Shown here one piece after another: positions 8,252 through 15,276 of a stretch of DNA of 33,673 nucleotides (position 1 is its first letter; the number at the start of each line of letters is the position of its first letter). The notes beneath the pieces were generated by a model. It ran no database searches. It was not told the DNA's origin and was given only the letters and a program-made list of their open reading frames with translations. This stretch comes from Ramlibacter sp. (GTDB taxonomy: Bacteria; Pseudomonadota; Gammaproteobacteria; Burkholderiales; Burkholderiaceae_C): contig JAJTCN010000022.1 in assembly GCA_021323335.1 (NCBI GenBank), forward strand, positions 1 to 33,673. Reading direction: 5' to 3'. The position numbers and the translations under genes are program-made.

Positions 8252-9154
8252 ATGGATTCGTCCCAACCCTTCCAGGCCGAGCAGCAAGCATTGCTCTCGG
8301 CCATCTCCGAGCTGCTGGCGCCGCTGGCGGCCCTGTGCATCGCGCGGGGCGTGACCATCCAGCCGATGGAGGAACTGCTGCGGCAGGCCTTCGTCGTCGC
8401 GGCGCGCCAGGCCTGCGCCGACGCCGGCGCGCAGGGGGACCGGGTGACCAGCCGCATCAGCACCATGACCGGCCTGACCCGCCGCGAAGTCACGCGGCTC
8501 GCCCTGGCCGCGCGGGCCGCGGAGGAGGCCGCGCCGCCCGCGGCACGCTCGCTGGCCACCGAGCTGCTCACCCGCTGGGTGAGCCAGCGTCCCTACATCG
8601 ACGCCAGGGGCCGGCCGCGCAAGCTGTCGCGCCTCGGGCCGGCACCGAGCTTCGAGTCGCTGGCGGCCTCGATCACCCGCGACGTGCATCCGCGCAGCGT
8701 GCTGGCGGAGATGGAGCGACTGGGGCTGGTGACCGTCGACGCGGCGCGGGGCCGCGTGACGCTGCTGGCCGAGTCGTTCGTGCCGCGCACCGACTGGCCG
8801 CGCATGGTCGGCTTCCTCGGCGCCAACGTCGGCGCCCACCTGCGGGCCGCGGCCGCCAACGTGATGGGCACCGGCAGCGAACACTTCGAGCAGGCCCTGA
8901 TGGCCGACGAGCTGTCGGTCGAATCCCTCGCGCACGCGCGCCGTCTGATCGCCGACGAGTGGCGCCATCTCATGACCACCCTCGGGCCGCAGTTGCAGGC
9001 CCTGATGGATGAAGACCAGGCGGCCGGCCGCCCGCAGGACCAGGCGCTGCGCCTGGGCCTTTATTCCTGGATGCAACCCATGGACGCACCGGCGCCGGCC
9101 CCCGCGGCCCCGGTCGCCCCGCCGAAACGCACGAAGAGGAAGCCCCTGCCATGA
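8252..9154 (+). CDS. DUF6502 family protein, possible DNA-binding regulator
   Basis: The product is 300 residues from MDSSQPFQAEQQ. It matches what I know of DUF6502: an N-terminal helical region (LAPLAALCIARGVTIQPMEE, then LLRQAFVVAARQ), the SRISTMTGLTRREVTRL segment (about residues 68-84) that reads like a helix-turn-helix, a central region LLTRWVSQRPYIDARGRP, and a helical C-terminus with an Ala/Pro then Lys/Arg tail (PPKRTKRKPLP). No signal peptide is seen. I chose the ATG at 8252; an in-frame ATG at 8207 lies inside the operator and is upstream of the -10. It overlaps the DUF5666 gene by 4 bases (ATGA), so the two are co-translated. DUF6502 function is not established; the HTH-like segment makes a regulatory role plausible. 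Confidence 0.8.
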   Translation: MDSSQPFQAEQQALLSAISELLAPLAALCIARGVTIQPMEELLRQAFVVAARQACADAGAQGDRVTSRISTMTGLTRREVTRLALAARAAEEAAPPAARSLATELLTRWVSQRPYIDARGRPRKLSRLGPAPSFESLAASITRDVHPRSVLAEMERLGLVTVDAARGRVTLLAESFVPRTDWPRMVGFLGANVGAHLRAAAANVMGTGSEHFEQALMADELSVESLAHARRLIADEWRHLMTTLGPQLQALMDEDQAAGRPQDQALRLGLYSWMQPMDAPAPAPAAPVAPPKRTKRKPLP

Positions 9155-10344
9155 GCCATCGCCTGCCCCCGTTTCCCGTGAACCGCCGCCTGGCGTTGTT
9201 GGCCCTGGCCGGCATGGCGGCGCAGCTGGCCGGCTGTGGCGGGGGCAGCTCCGCCGGCCTGGACAGCGGCGGCACCGGTTCGTTCACCAGCGGCACCGTC
9301 ACCGGCCTCGGCTCCATCATCGTGGGCGGGGTGCGCTATGAAGACCGCGGCGCGCAAGTGGTGCGCAGCGACGGCGGCGCCGTCTCCGCGCTGCGCGTGG
9401 GGATGGTGGTGTCGGTGCAGGGCTCGCCGATCTCGGCGCCCCCGGGCGCCGGTGACCTGCCCACCGCGACGGCCGAACGCATCACCTATGCCAGCGAGTG
9501 GGCCGGCCCGGCGGGAACGGTCGATCCACAGTCGGGAACGTTCACCGTGCTGGGGCAGACGGTGCAGGTGCGCGCCAATACGGTCTTCGACGGCGCTGCC
9601 ATGCAGCTGGACGCGCTGGATGCCTCGATGTTCGTGGAGGTGTACGGCTACCTGGACACCCGCACCGGCCGGCTGTTCGCGACCCGGGTCGAATCCGGCA
9701 CGGCCGCGCCCTCCAGCTACCAGCTCAGTGGAACGGTCGCCGCGTTCGACCCGGACGCGCGCCGCTTCAGGCTCGGCACGGCCGTCATCGATGCGGGCGG
9801 CCTCGCGCTGCCCGCCGGCCTGGCGGACGGCCGCCTGGTGCGCGTGCGCCTGGCCACGCGGCGCACGGACGCGGCGTGGACGGCGACGCGCATCGACCTG
9901 CGCGATGCCGATGCCCAGGCGCTCGCTGATGCGGACGGCGCCGACGTGGAAGTGGAAGGCAAGGTGACCTCCTTCACCTCGGTCCAGCGCTTCAGCGTCA
10001 ACGGCCTGCCGGTCGACGCGCGCGCCGCCCAGGTGGAGGGCAGCTTCACGCTGGGCGCCAGCGTGGAGGTGCACGGCCGCTCCGTCGACGGAGTGATCGT
10101 GGCCAGTCGCGTGGAGGTGGAAGACGAATCCGAGATCGAGCAGCGCGAGTACGAGTTCTACGGCACCGTGAGCGACCTCGACACCGCGGCCCGCCGCTTC
10201 ACGCTGCGCGGCCAGGTGTTCGTCTACACGCAGGCGACCCGGTTCGAAGACGGCGTCACGCTCGCCGACGGCGCCTACGTGAAGGTGAAGGCCGCGCGCA
10301 TCGCCGGCCGCTGGGTGGTCTCCAGGGTCGAATCCGGGCGCTGA
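9151..10344 (+). CDS. DUF5666-domain lipoprotein
   Basis: The product is 397 residues with a lipoprotein signal (LALAGMAAQLAGCGGGSSAG, Cys about residue 29) and a Gly/Ser linker, so it is probably anchored to the outer membrane facing the periplasm or surface. The body consists of successive small beta-barrel (OB-like) DUF5666 repeats. Recurrent motifs are GTVTGLGSIIVGGVRYED, GTVDPQSGTFTVLGQTV, GTVAAFDPDARRFRLG, GKVTSFTSVQRFSVNG and GTVSDLDTAARRFTLRG, each followed by a V-x-V-x-G strand. That gives about five copies, the last near residues 330-390. The ATG overlaps the DUF6502 stop. The role is unknown; the pairing with DUF6502 recurs in Betaproteobacteria to my knowledge. It could bind a ligand or metal, but no clear metal ligands are visible. 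Confidence 0.82.
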   Translation: MSHRLPPFPVNRRLALLALAGMAAQLAGCGGGSSAGLDSGGTGSFTSGTVTGLGSIIVGGVRYEDRGAQVVRSDGGAVSALRVGMVVSVQGSPISAPPGAGDLPTATAERITYASEWAGPAGTVDPQSGTFTVLGQTVQVRANTVFDGAAMQLDALDASMFVEVYGYLDTRTGRLFATRVESGTAAPSSYQLSGTVAAFDPDARRFRLGTAVIDAGGLALPAGLADGRLVRVRLATRRTDAAWTATRIDLRDADAQALADADGADVEVEGKVTSFTSVQRFSVNGLPVDARAAQVEGSFTLGASVEVHGRSVDGVIVASRVEVEDESEIEQREYEFYGTVSDLDTAARRFTLRGQVFVYTQATRFEDGVTLADGAYVKVKAARIAGRWVVSRVESGR

Positions 10345-10402
10345 CGCGCCGCCAGCCGGGTGCGGCAAGCTGCCGCGCCCACGACGTCCTTCTCCCTTTG
10401 CC

Positions 10403-10428
10403 GCTCCGCGACCCGTCCGTCGCGGAGC
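10403..10428 (+). terminator. Strong hairpin between the DUF5666 gene and the TlpA operon
   Basis: A perfect 10-bp stem (GCTCCGCGAC at 10403-10412, GTCGCGGAGC at 10419-10428) with a 6-base loop stands 58 bases after the DUF5666 stop. It lacks a U-tract, so it is not a classical intrinsic terminator. It may mark a transcript 3' end or aid Rho-dependent termination. The rest of 10345-10506 shows no gene. Confidence 0.4.
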
Positions 10429-10506
10429 GTCGCGGCGTTGCCCTTGCACCCATGCCTTCCCGGACAGGGAGCCGGTCGGCCGTAGTACGGATGGCTACAA
10501 ATTTCC

Positions 10507-10535
10507 TTGAAATGTGCAATAAACACATTTAATAT
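10507..10535 (+). promoter_or_regulatory. Promoter with palindromic operator, copy 2 (TlpA operon)
   Basis: A sigma-70-like promoter reads TTGAAA (10507-10512), 17-base spacer, TAATAT (10530-10535). Within it lies the perfect inverted repeat AAATGTG (10510-10516), CAATAAA, CACATTT (10524-10530). The same arms with the same N7 spacing occur at 8205-8225. A protein bound here would block RNA polymerase, so repression is the simplest reading. The TlpA ATG is 55 bases downstream. Confidence 0.65.
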
Positions 10536-10590
10536 CGGCCCGCCATCCACCCCCGCCCGCCCGCAGCGGCGACGAAGAAAGGACCGACCG

Positions 10591-11112
10591 ATGACAACGA
10601 ACCTGACACGACGCCGCTGGCTCGGCACCTGCCTGGCAGCCAGCCTCCCCCTCGCCGCCGGCCTGCAGCCGTCCCTGGCCGCGACCCTCCGCCTGCCGGC
10701 CCCGGACTTCGAACTGCCCGGCCCCGACGGTGGCGGCGTGAAGCTGTCCGCCCTGCGCGGCAAGGTGGTCTACCTGGACTTCTGGGCCTCGTGGTGCGGA
10801 CCCTGCCGCCAGTCGTTCCCCTGGATGAACGACCTGCAGACCCGGCTGGGCCCGCGGGGCCTGCAGGTGCTGGGCGTCAACCTCGATGCGAAGCCCGCGG
10901 AGGCGAGGCGCTTCCTGGCCGAAGTCCCTGCGCGCTTCGCGCTGGCGTTCGACGAGAAGGGCGCCACGCCGCGCCTGTTCGGCGTCAAGGGCATGCCCAC
11001 CAGCGTGCTGATCGACCGCGAAGGCCGCATCGCGGCAGTCCATGCCGGCTTCCAGCCCTCGCAGACGTCCCCGCTGGAAAAGGAGATCGCCCTCCTGCTG
11101 GAGGCGCAGTGA
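10591..11112 (+). CDS. TlpA-like periplasmic thioredoxin, Tat-type signal
   Basis: The product is 173 residues. The N-terminus NLTRRRWLGTCLAASLPLAAG has a twin-arginine-like signal and exports the protein. The mature part is an AhpC/TSA-Redoxin/TlpA thioredoxin fold: APDFELPGPDGG, LRGKVVYLDFWASWCGPCRQSFP with Cys69 and Cys72 in WCGPC, LGVNLD, and the cis-Pro loop GMPTSVLIDREGRI. Enzymes of this type reduce or isomerise particular periplasmic thiols. The ATG follows AAAGGACC at good spacing. It is the first gene of a tight operon and overlaps the DUF4266 gene (TGATG). The DsbD encoded four genes downstream is the likely electron donor, and the two-Cys DUF4266 lipoprotein a likely client; both are inferences from context. 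Confidence 0.9.
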   Translation: MTTNLTRRRWLGTCLAASLPLAAGLQPSLAATLRLPAPDFELPGPDGGGVKLSALRGKVVYLDFWASWCGPCRQSFPWMNDLQTRLGPRGLQVLGVNLDAKPAEARRFLAEVPARFALAFDEKGATPRLFGVKGMPTSVLIDREGRIAAVHAGFQPSQTSPLEKEIALLLEAQ

Positions 11113-11351
11113 TGCAAAGCTCCGGTCACCTTGGCGCGCTGTCCCGATGGGTGGTCCCGGCCTGCGCGCTGCTCGCGGGCTGCTCGGGCCTGGCGCCCGT
11201 GCAGCCCTGGGAAAAGGGCGTGCTCGCGCGGCCGTCGATGACCTTCGACGCCGACCGCCTGGACAGCGCCTACGTCGAGCACACCTACAGCAGCAAGGAA
11301 GGCGCTTCCGGCGGCGCCGGCGTCGGCGGCGGCGGCTGCGGCTGCAACTGA
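11112..11351 (+). CDS. DUF4266 mini-lipoprotein with Gly-rich CGC tail
   Basis: This 79-residue protein starts MQSSGHLGALSRWVVPACAL. The lipobox LLAGC places the lipidated Cys at residue 24. The mature part is about 55 residues: VQPWEKGVLARPSMTFD, a short acidic/aromatic middle (YVEHTYSSKEG), then a glycine-rich end GGAGVGGGGCGCN with Cys76 and Cys78. This layout fits the DUF4266 family. It overlaps both neighbours by one base of a TGATG junction, so its translation is coupled to tlpA and to the DUF3570 gene. The terminal CGC pair could bind metal, form a disulfide or carry a modification; none is shown. The lipid anchor suggests a place at the outer membrane next to the DUF3570 barrel. Confidence 0.85.
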   Translation: MQSSGHLGALSRWVVPACALLAGCSGLAPVQPWEKGVLARPSMTFDADRLDSAYVEHTYSSKEGASGGAGVGGGGCGCN

Positions 11352-12460
11352 TGGCGACGCTGCACCACTCCCTGCTGGCGGCGGCGGCCCTGCTGCCGCT
11401 GGCGCCCACCGTGGCACTGGCCGAGACGGCGCCGCAGCAGGGCACCCTCTCGTACAAGTACCTGGACTACCAGGACCGCCAGCCCGGCGAGGACCGCGTC
11501 GGCATCAAGGCACACGCGCTGGCCCTCACCGTGCCGCTGGGCGAGTCCTGGTCGTTCGACGCCAACGCCGTCACCGATGCGGTGTCGGGCGCATCGCCGC
11601 GTTACCACACGCAGCGCCTCACGCCGCTGGAGGACCGGCGCAATGCACTCGGCGTGGGGCTCACCCGCTACTTCGCGCGCGGCTCCCTGAACGTCGGCGG
11701 CAACTACTCCAAGGAGGCCGACTACCTCTCGCGCAGCTTCTCGACGACGCTGACGTGGTTCACCGACGAGGGCAAGAACACCGCGCTGATCGCCGGCGCG
11801 GGCGTCACCCGCGACGAGATCAACCCCACCAACGGCATCGTGGCGGGCGAGCGCAAGGCGGTGGTCGAGGTGCTGGCCGGCGTGACGCAGGTGCTGACGC
11901 CCTCGGACATCGCGCAGGTGATCGTGCGCCACGCCCGCGGCAGCGGCTACTACAGCGACCCCTACAAGGCCTGGGACGAGCGTCCGCGCGAGCGCAACGC
12001 CAGCACGCTGCTGCTGCGCTGGAACCACCACCTGGAAGCCACCGATGCCAGCGTGCGCACCAGCTACCGCTTCTACACCGACTCCTTCGGCCTGCGGGCG
12101 CACACGCTGGGCCTGGAGTTCGAGCAGCCCCTGGGCGCGGGCTGGACGGTCACGCCGCTACTGCGGCTGTACTCGCAGAACGCCGCCTCGTTCTACGTCC
12201 CCTACAACCCCGGCCCCACGGGCCAGACCTTTCCGGACCCCGGGGCGCGCTACTACACGCAGGACCAGCGCCTGTCCGCATTCGGCGCCGTCACCGCCGG
12301 ATTGAAGCTGGCCTGGCAAGTCAACCCCGCCTGGTCGATCGACGCGAAGTTCGAGGCCTACCGCCAGCGCGGCGACTGGGCCCTGCAGGGCCGCGGCGAC
12401 CCGGGCCTGGCGCCCTTCGACGCCCGCAGCGTGCAGCTGGGCGTGACGCACCGGTTCTGA
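11351..12460 (+). CDS. DUF3570 outer-membrane beta-barrel protein
   Basis: The product is 369 residues with a signal peptide ending near residue 25 (PTVALAE). It continues as alternating amphipathic beta strands rich in Tyr, Thr and Arg (GTLSYKYLDYQDRQPGEDR, VGIKAHALALTVPL, RRNALGVGLTRYF, GSLNVGGNYSKEADY, TSYRFYTDSFGLRAHTLGLE) and ends VQLGVTHRF. The terminal Phe is the usual signal for barrel insertion. Length and motifs fit DUF3570. The ATG overlaps the DUF4266 stop (TGATG). The pairing of DUF4266 and DUF3570, often with an ApbE-like gene, is to my knowledge a recurrent but functionally undefined arrangement. A role as pore or scaffold for the mini-lipoprotein is inference. Confidence 0.87.
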   Translation: MATLHHSLLAAAALLPLAPTVALAETAPQQGTLSYKYLDYQDRQPGEDRVGIKAHALALTVPLGESWSFDANAVTDAVSGASPRYHTQRLTPLEDRRNALGVGLTRYFARGSLNVGGNYSKEADYLSRSFSTTLTWFTDEGKNTALIAGAGVTRDEINPTNGIVAGERKAVVEVLAGVTQVLTPSDIAQVIVRHARGSGYYSDPYKAWDERPRERNASTLLLRWNHHLEATDASVRTSYRFYTDSFGLRAHTLGLEFEQPLGAGWTVTPLLRLYSQNAASFYVPYNPGPTGQTFPDPGARYYTQDQRLSAFGAVTAGLKLAWQVNPAWSIDAKFEAYRQRGDWALQGRGDPGLAPFDARSVQLGVTHRF

Positions 12461-12471
12461 GGCGCGACACC

Positions 12472-13368
12472 ATGAACGTCCAGAGCCACGACTTCCGGGC
12501 CATGGCCAGCCCCTGCGAAGTGGTCATTGCCGGCGCCGAGCCGGCGCAGGCGCTGCTGGCGGCCTGCGCCGCCGAAGCCGAAGTGCGCCGCATCGAGCTC
12601 AAGTACTCGCGCTTCCGGCCCGACAGCGTCATCGGCCGCATCAATGCCGGCGCCCATGCCGGGCCGGTGACGGTGGACGACGAGACGCTGGCGCTGCTGC
12701 ACTACGCCGGCCGGCTGCACGCGCTCAGCGACGGCTTGTTCGACATCACCACCGGCGCGCTGCAGGGCGCGTGGGACTTCAAGGCGGGCCGCATCCCCGG
12801 CGACGCCGAACTGGCCGCGCTGCTGCCCCACGTCGGTTGGCATCACGTTCGCATCGAGGGCCGCGCGCTGCGGCTGGCCGACCCGCTGGCGCGCGTGGAC
12901 CTGGGCGGCTTCGGCAAGGAGTACGCCGCCGACCGCGCCGCGGCCGTCCTGCAGGCGCAGGGCGTGGCCAGCGGCTATGTGAACCTCGGCGGCGACATCC
13001 GCGTGGTCGGCCCGCGCCCCGACGGCAGCCCCTGGCAGATCGGCATCTGCCACCCCCGTGACCCGGGCAAGTTGCTGGCCAGCATCCCGGTGGCGAGCGG
13101 CGGCCTGGCCACCAGCGGCGACTACGAGCGCTTCTTCGAGAAGGACGGACAACGCTATTGCCACGTGCTGTCGCCGCGCGACGGCCGGCCGGTCACGCGC
13201 TGGCAGTCGGTCTCGGTCCTCGCGCCCGAGGCCATCACCGCCGGCACGGCCTGCACCGTGGCGATGCTCAAGCAGGACGAGGCGCTGGCCTTCCTGCGCG
13301 CCAGCACGCTCGCGTTCCTGGCCGTGGATGCCGACGGCGTCATCCACACCCACCACACCAAGGAGTGA
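12472..13368 (+). CDS. ApbE-like FAD:protein FMN transferase, divergent
   Basis: The product is 298 residues with the ApbE fold. Canonical enzymes move FMN from FAD to a Thr/Ser of exported proteins. Recognisable motifs are FRAMASPCEVVI (usually MGT), YSRFRPDSVIGRIN, FDITTGAL, DLGGFGKEYAAD (143-154), YVNLGGDIRVVG (169-180), ATSGDYERFF (213-222), RYCHVLSPRDGRPV with His231, and AGTACTVAML (257-266). Two features are unusual. There is no signal peptide, although most ApbE proteins are periplasmic. At the C-terminal metal site the family's A-D-A-x-A-T reads A-G-T-A-C-T, so the usual Asp is missing. The gene starts 11 bases after the DUF3570 stop. It may be a specialised subfamily with altered metal use or substrate. 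Confidence 0.85.
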   Translation: MNVQSHDFRAMASPCEVVIAGAEPAQALLAACAAEAEVRRIELKYSRFRPDSVIGRINAGAHAGPVTVDDETLALLHYAGRLHALSDGLFDITTGALQGAWDFKAGRIPGDAELAALLPHVGWHHVRIEGRALRLADPLARVDLGGFGKEYAADRAAAVLQAQGVASGYVNLGGDIRVVGPRPDGSPWQIGICHPRDPGKLLASIPVASGGLATSGDYERFFEKDGQRYCHVLSPRDGRPVTRWQSVSVLAPEAITAGTACTVAMLKQDEALAFLRASTLAFLAVDADGVIHTHHTKE

Positions 13369-13376
13369 GGCCCCCC

Positions 13377-15251
13377 ATGTTCAATCCCTTTCCCAAGGCC
13401 CTGCGCCTGCTGGCGCTCGTGCCGCTGCTGCTGCCCGGCCTGCCGCAGGCGGCCACGCCGACGGCGCCGCAGGACTTCCTGGAGCCCGACCAGGCCTTCG
13501 TGCTGCAGGTGGCGCTGGACGGCCCCGCCGCCCTGGCGGTGAGCTGGCGCATCGCGCCGGGCTACAAGCTGTACCAGCATGCGCTGTCCGTCGAGTCCGC
13601 TTCCGTCTCCGTCGCGGCACTGCAACTGCCGCCCGGCAGGACGGCGTTCGACACCGCCCTGGGCCGCCAGGTCGCCACCTACCGCGATGCCGTGACGGGC
13701 CGCGTGGCCTTGCCGCCCGCCGCCACGCCATTGGAAGTGGACGTGGGCTACCAAGGCTGCGCGGATGGCGGCCTCTGCTATCCACCGCAGTCGCGCCGGT
13801 TCCGGGTGGATCCCGCGGCCGGCACGGTGGCGGCGATCGAGCCGCCCGAGCCGCGCGGCGGCCTGCTGCAGGTGGCGACGACGGCACCCGTGGCCGCCGC
13901 CGGAATGCCGGACGCCGACGCGCCGGTGTCCGCGGAATCGATCCTGCGCGGCGGCAGCCTGCCGCGCATCGCGCTGGCCTTCGTGCTGTTCGGCCTGCTG
14001 CTCTCGCTCACGCCCTGCGTGCTGCCGATGCTGCCGATCCTGTCGACCATCATCCTCGGAGAGAAGGACCCGGGGCGCGGCCGGGGCCTCGTGCTGGCGG
14101 CCTCCTATGCGCTGGGCATGGCCACCGTCTACACCAGCCTCGGGGTGGCCGCCGGACTGGTCGGCGAAGGCCTGGCCGCCTTCCTGCAGCAGCCGTGGGT
14201 GCTGGTGCTGTTCGCCTCGCTGCTGGCGCTGATGGCGCTGTCGATGTTCGACGTGTTCCAGCTGCAGCTGCCCGCCGCCTGGCAAGGCCGCCTGAGCGAG
14301 GCCAGCGGCCGGCTGCGCGGCGGGCGGGTGGCCAGCGTGTTCGCCATGGGCGCGGTCTCGTCGCTGATCGTGGGGCCCTGCGTGGCGGGGCCGATGGCCG
14401 GGGCCCTGCTGTACATCAGCAAGACGCGCGACGTGGCCATCGGCGCGCTGGCGCTGTTCGCCATGGCCTGCGGCATGAGCGTGCCGCTGCTGCTCACCGG
14501 CTGGTCGGCCGGACGCCTGCTGCCGCGGGCCGGCGCATGGATGCAGCACGTCAAGTCTTTCTTCGGCTTCCTGCTGCTGGCGGTGGCGCTGTGGATGATC
14601 AACCCGCTGCTCGGCCCGTCGGTGCGCCTGCTGGCCTGGGGCGCGCTGCTGGTGCTGGCCGCCCTGTTCACGCCGCTGGCGGCGCCGCGCACCGGCCATG
14701 AGGGTTTCGGTGGACGGGCCGCCCGCGCGGCGGGCGTGCTGATGCTGGTGACGGGCCTGGCCGAGATCGCCGGCGGCCTGATGGGCAACGACGATGCCTT
14801 CGCGCCCCTTCGGCAGCCGCCACCGGCGGGCCTGCAGGCCGCCGGGCCGGCGCGCGGGCAGGGCATGGCCTTCGAGCCGGTGCGCAGCACGGGCGATCTC
14901 GATCGCATCCTGCAGGCATCGGACCGTCCGGTCATGCTGGACTTCTACGCCGACTGGTGCGCGTCCTGCCTGGAGATGCAGCGCGGGACCTTCTCCGACC
15001 CGCAGGTGCTGCAGCAGGCGCAGTCGCTGCGCCGGCTGAAGGTGGACGTCACGCGCAACACGCCCGAAGACCGCGAGCTGATGCGCCGGTTCCGCCTGTT
15101 CGGCCCGCCGGGCCTGGTGTTCTTCGACGCCCGCGGGCAGGAACTGCAGGAGCTGCGCGTCATGGGGTCCATGGCAGCGGCGCCATTCGGCGCGCACCTG
15201 CGCAAGGTGATCCAGCAGGCGCAGGCGGGCGCGCCCAATCCCATCCAGTGA
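13377..15251 (+). CDS. dsbD: Thiol:disulfide interchange protein DsbD
   Basis: The product is 624 residues and moves electrons from cytoplasmic thioredoxin across the inner membrane to periplasmic thioredoxin-fold proteins. The signal peptide ends at about residue 25. The N-terminal DsbD-alpha domain has Cys128 and Cys134 in GCADGGLCYPP. The membrane domain of about eight helices (about 197-465) has Cys214 in LTPCVLPMLP and Cys335 in VGPCVAGPM. The C-terminal thioredoxin domain has Cys528 and Cys531 in YADWCASC. All six redox Cys of the family are present. The ATG at 13377 is 8 bases after the ApbE stop, in the same operon as the TlpA protein, which suggests a dedicated reducing system for this locus. 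The chromosome may carry another DsbD. Confidence 0.94.
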   Translation: MFNPFPKALRLLALVPLLLPGLPQAATPTAPQDFLEPDQAFVLQVALDGPAALAVSWRIAPGYKLYQHALSVESASVSVAALQLPPGRTAFDTALGRQVATYRDAVTGRVALPPAATPLEVDVGYQGCADGGLCYPPQSRRFRVDPAAGTVAAIEPPEPRGGLLQVATTAPVAAAGMPDADAPVSAESILRGGSLPRIALAFVLFGLLLSLTPCVLPMLPILSTIILGEKDPGRGRGLVLAASYALGMATVYTSLGVAAGLVGEGLAAFLQQPWVLVLFASLLALMALSMFDVFQLQLPAAWQGRLSEASGRLRGGRVASVFAMGAVSSLIVGPCVAGPMAGALLYISKTRDVAIGALALFAMACGMSVPLLLTGWSAGRLLPRAGAWMQHVKSFFGFLLLAVALWMINPLLGPSVRLLAWGALLVLAALFTPLAAPRTGHEGFGGRAARAAGVLMLVTGLAEIAGGLMGNDDAFAPLRQPPPAGLQAAGPARGQGMAFEPVRSTGDLDRILQASDRPVMLDFYADWCASCLEMQRGTFSDPQVLQQAQSLRRLKVDVTRNTPEDRELMRRFRLFGPPGLVFFDARGQELQELRVMGSMAAAPFGAHLRKVIQQAQAGAPNPIQ

Positions 15252-15276
15252 ACCATCCAACTCCAGAGGAGCCACC

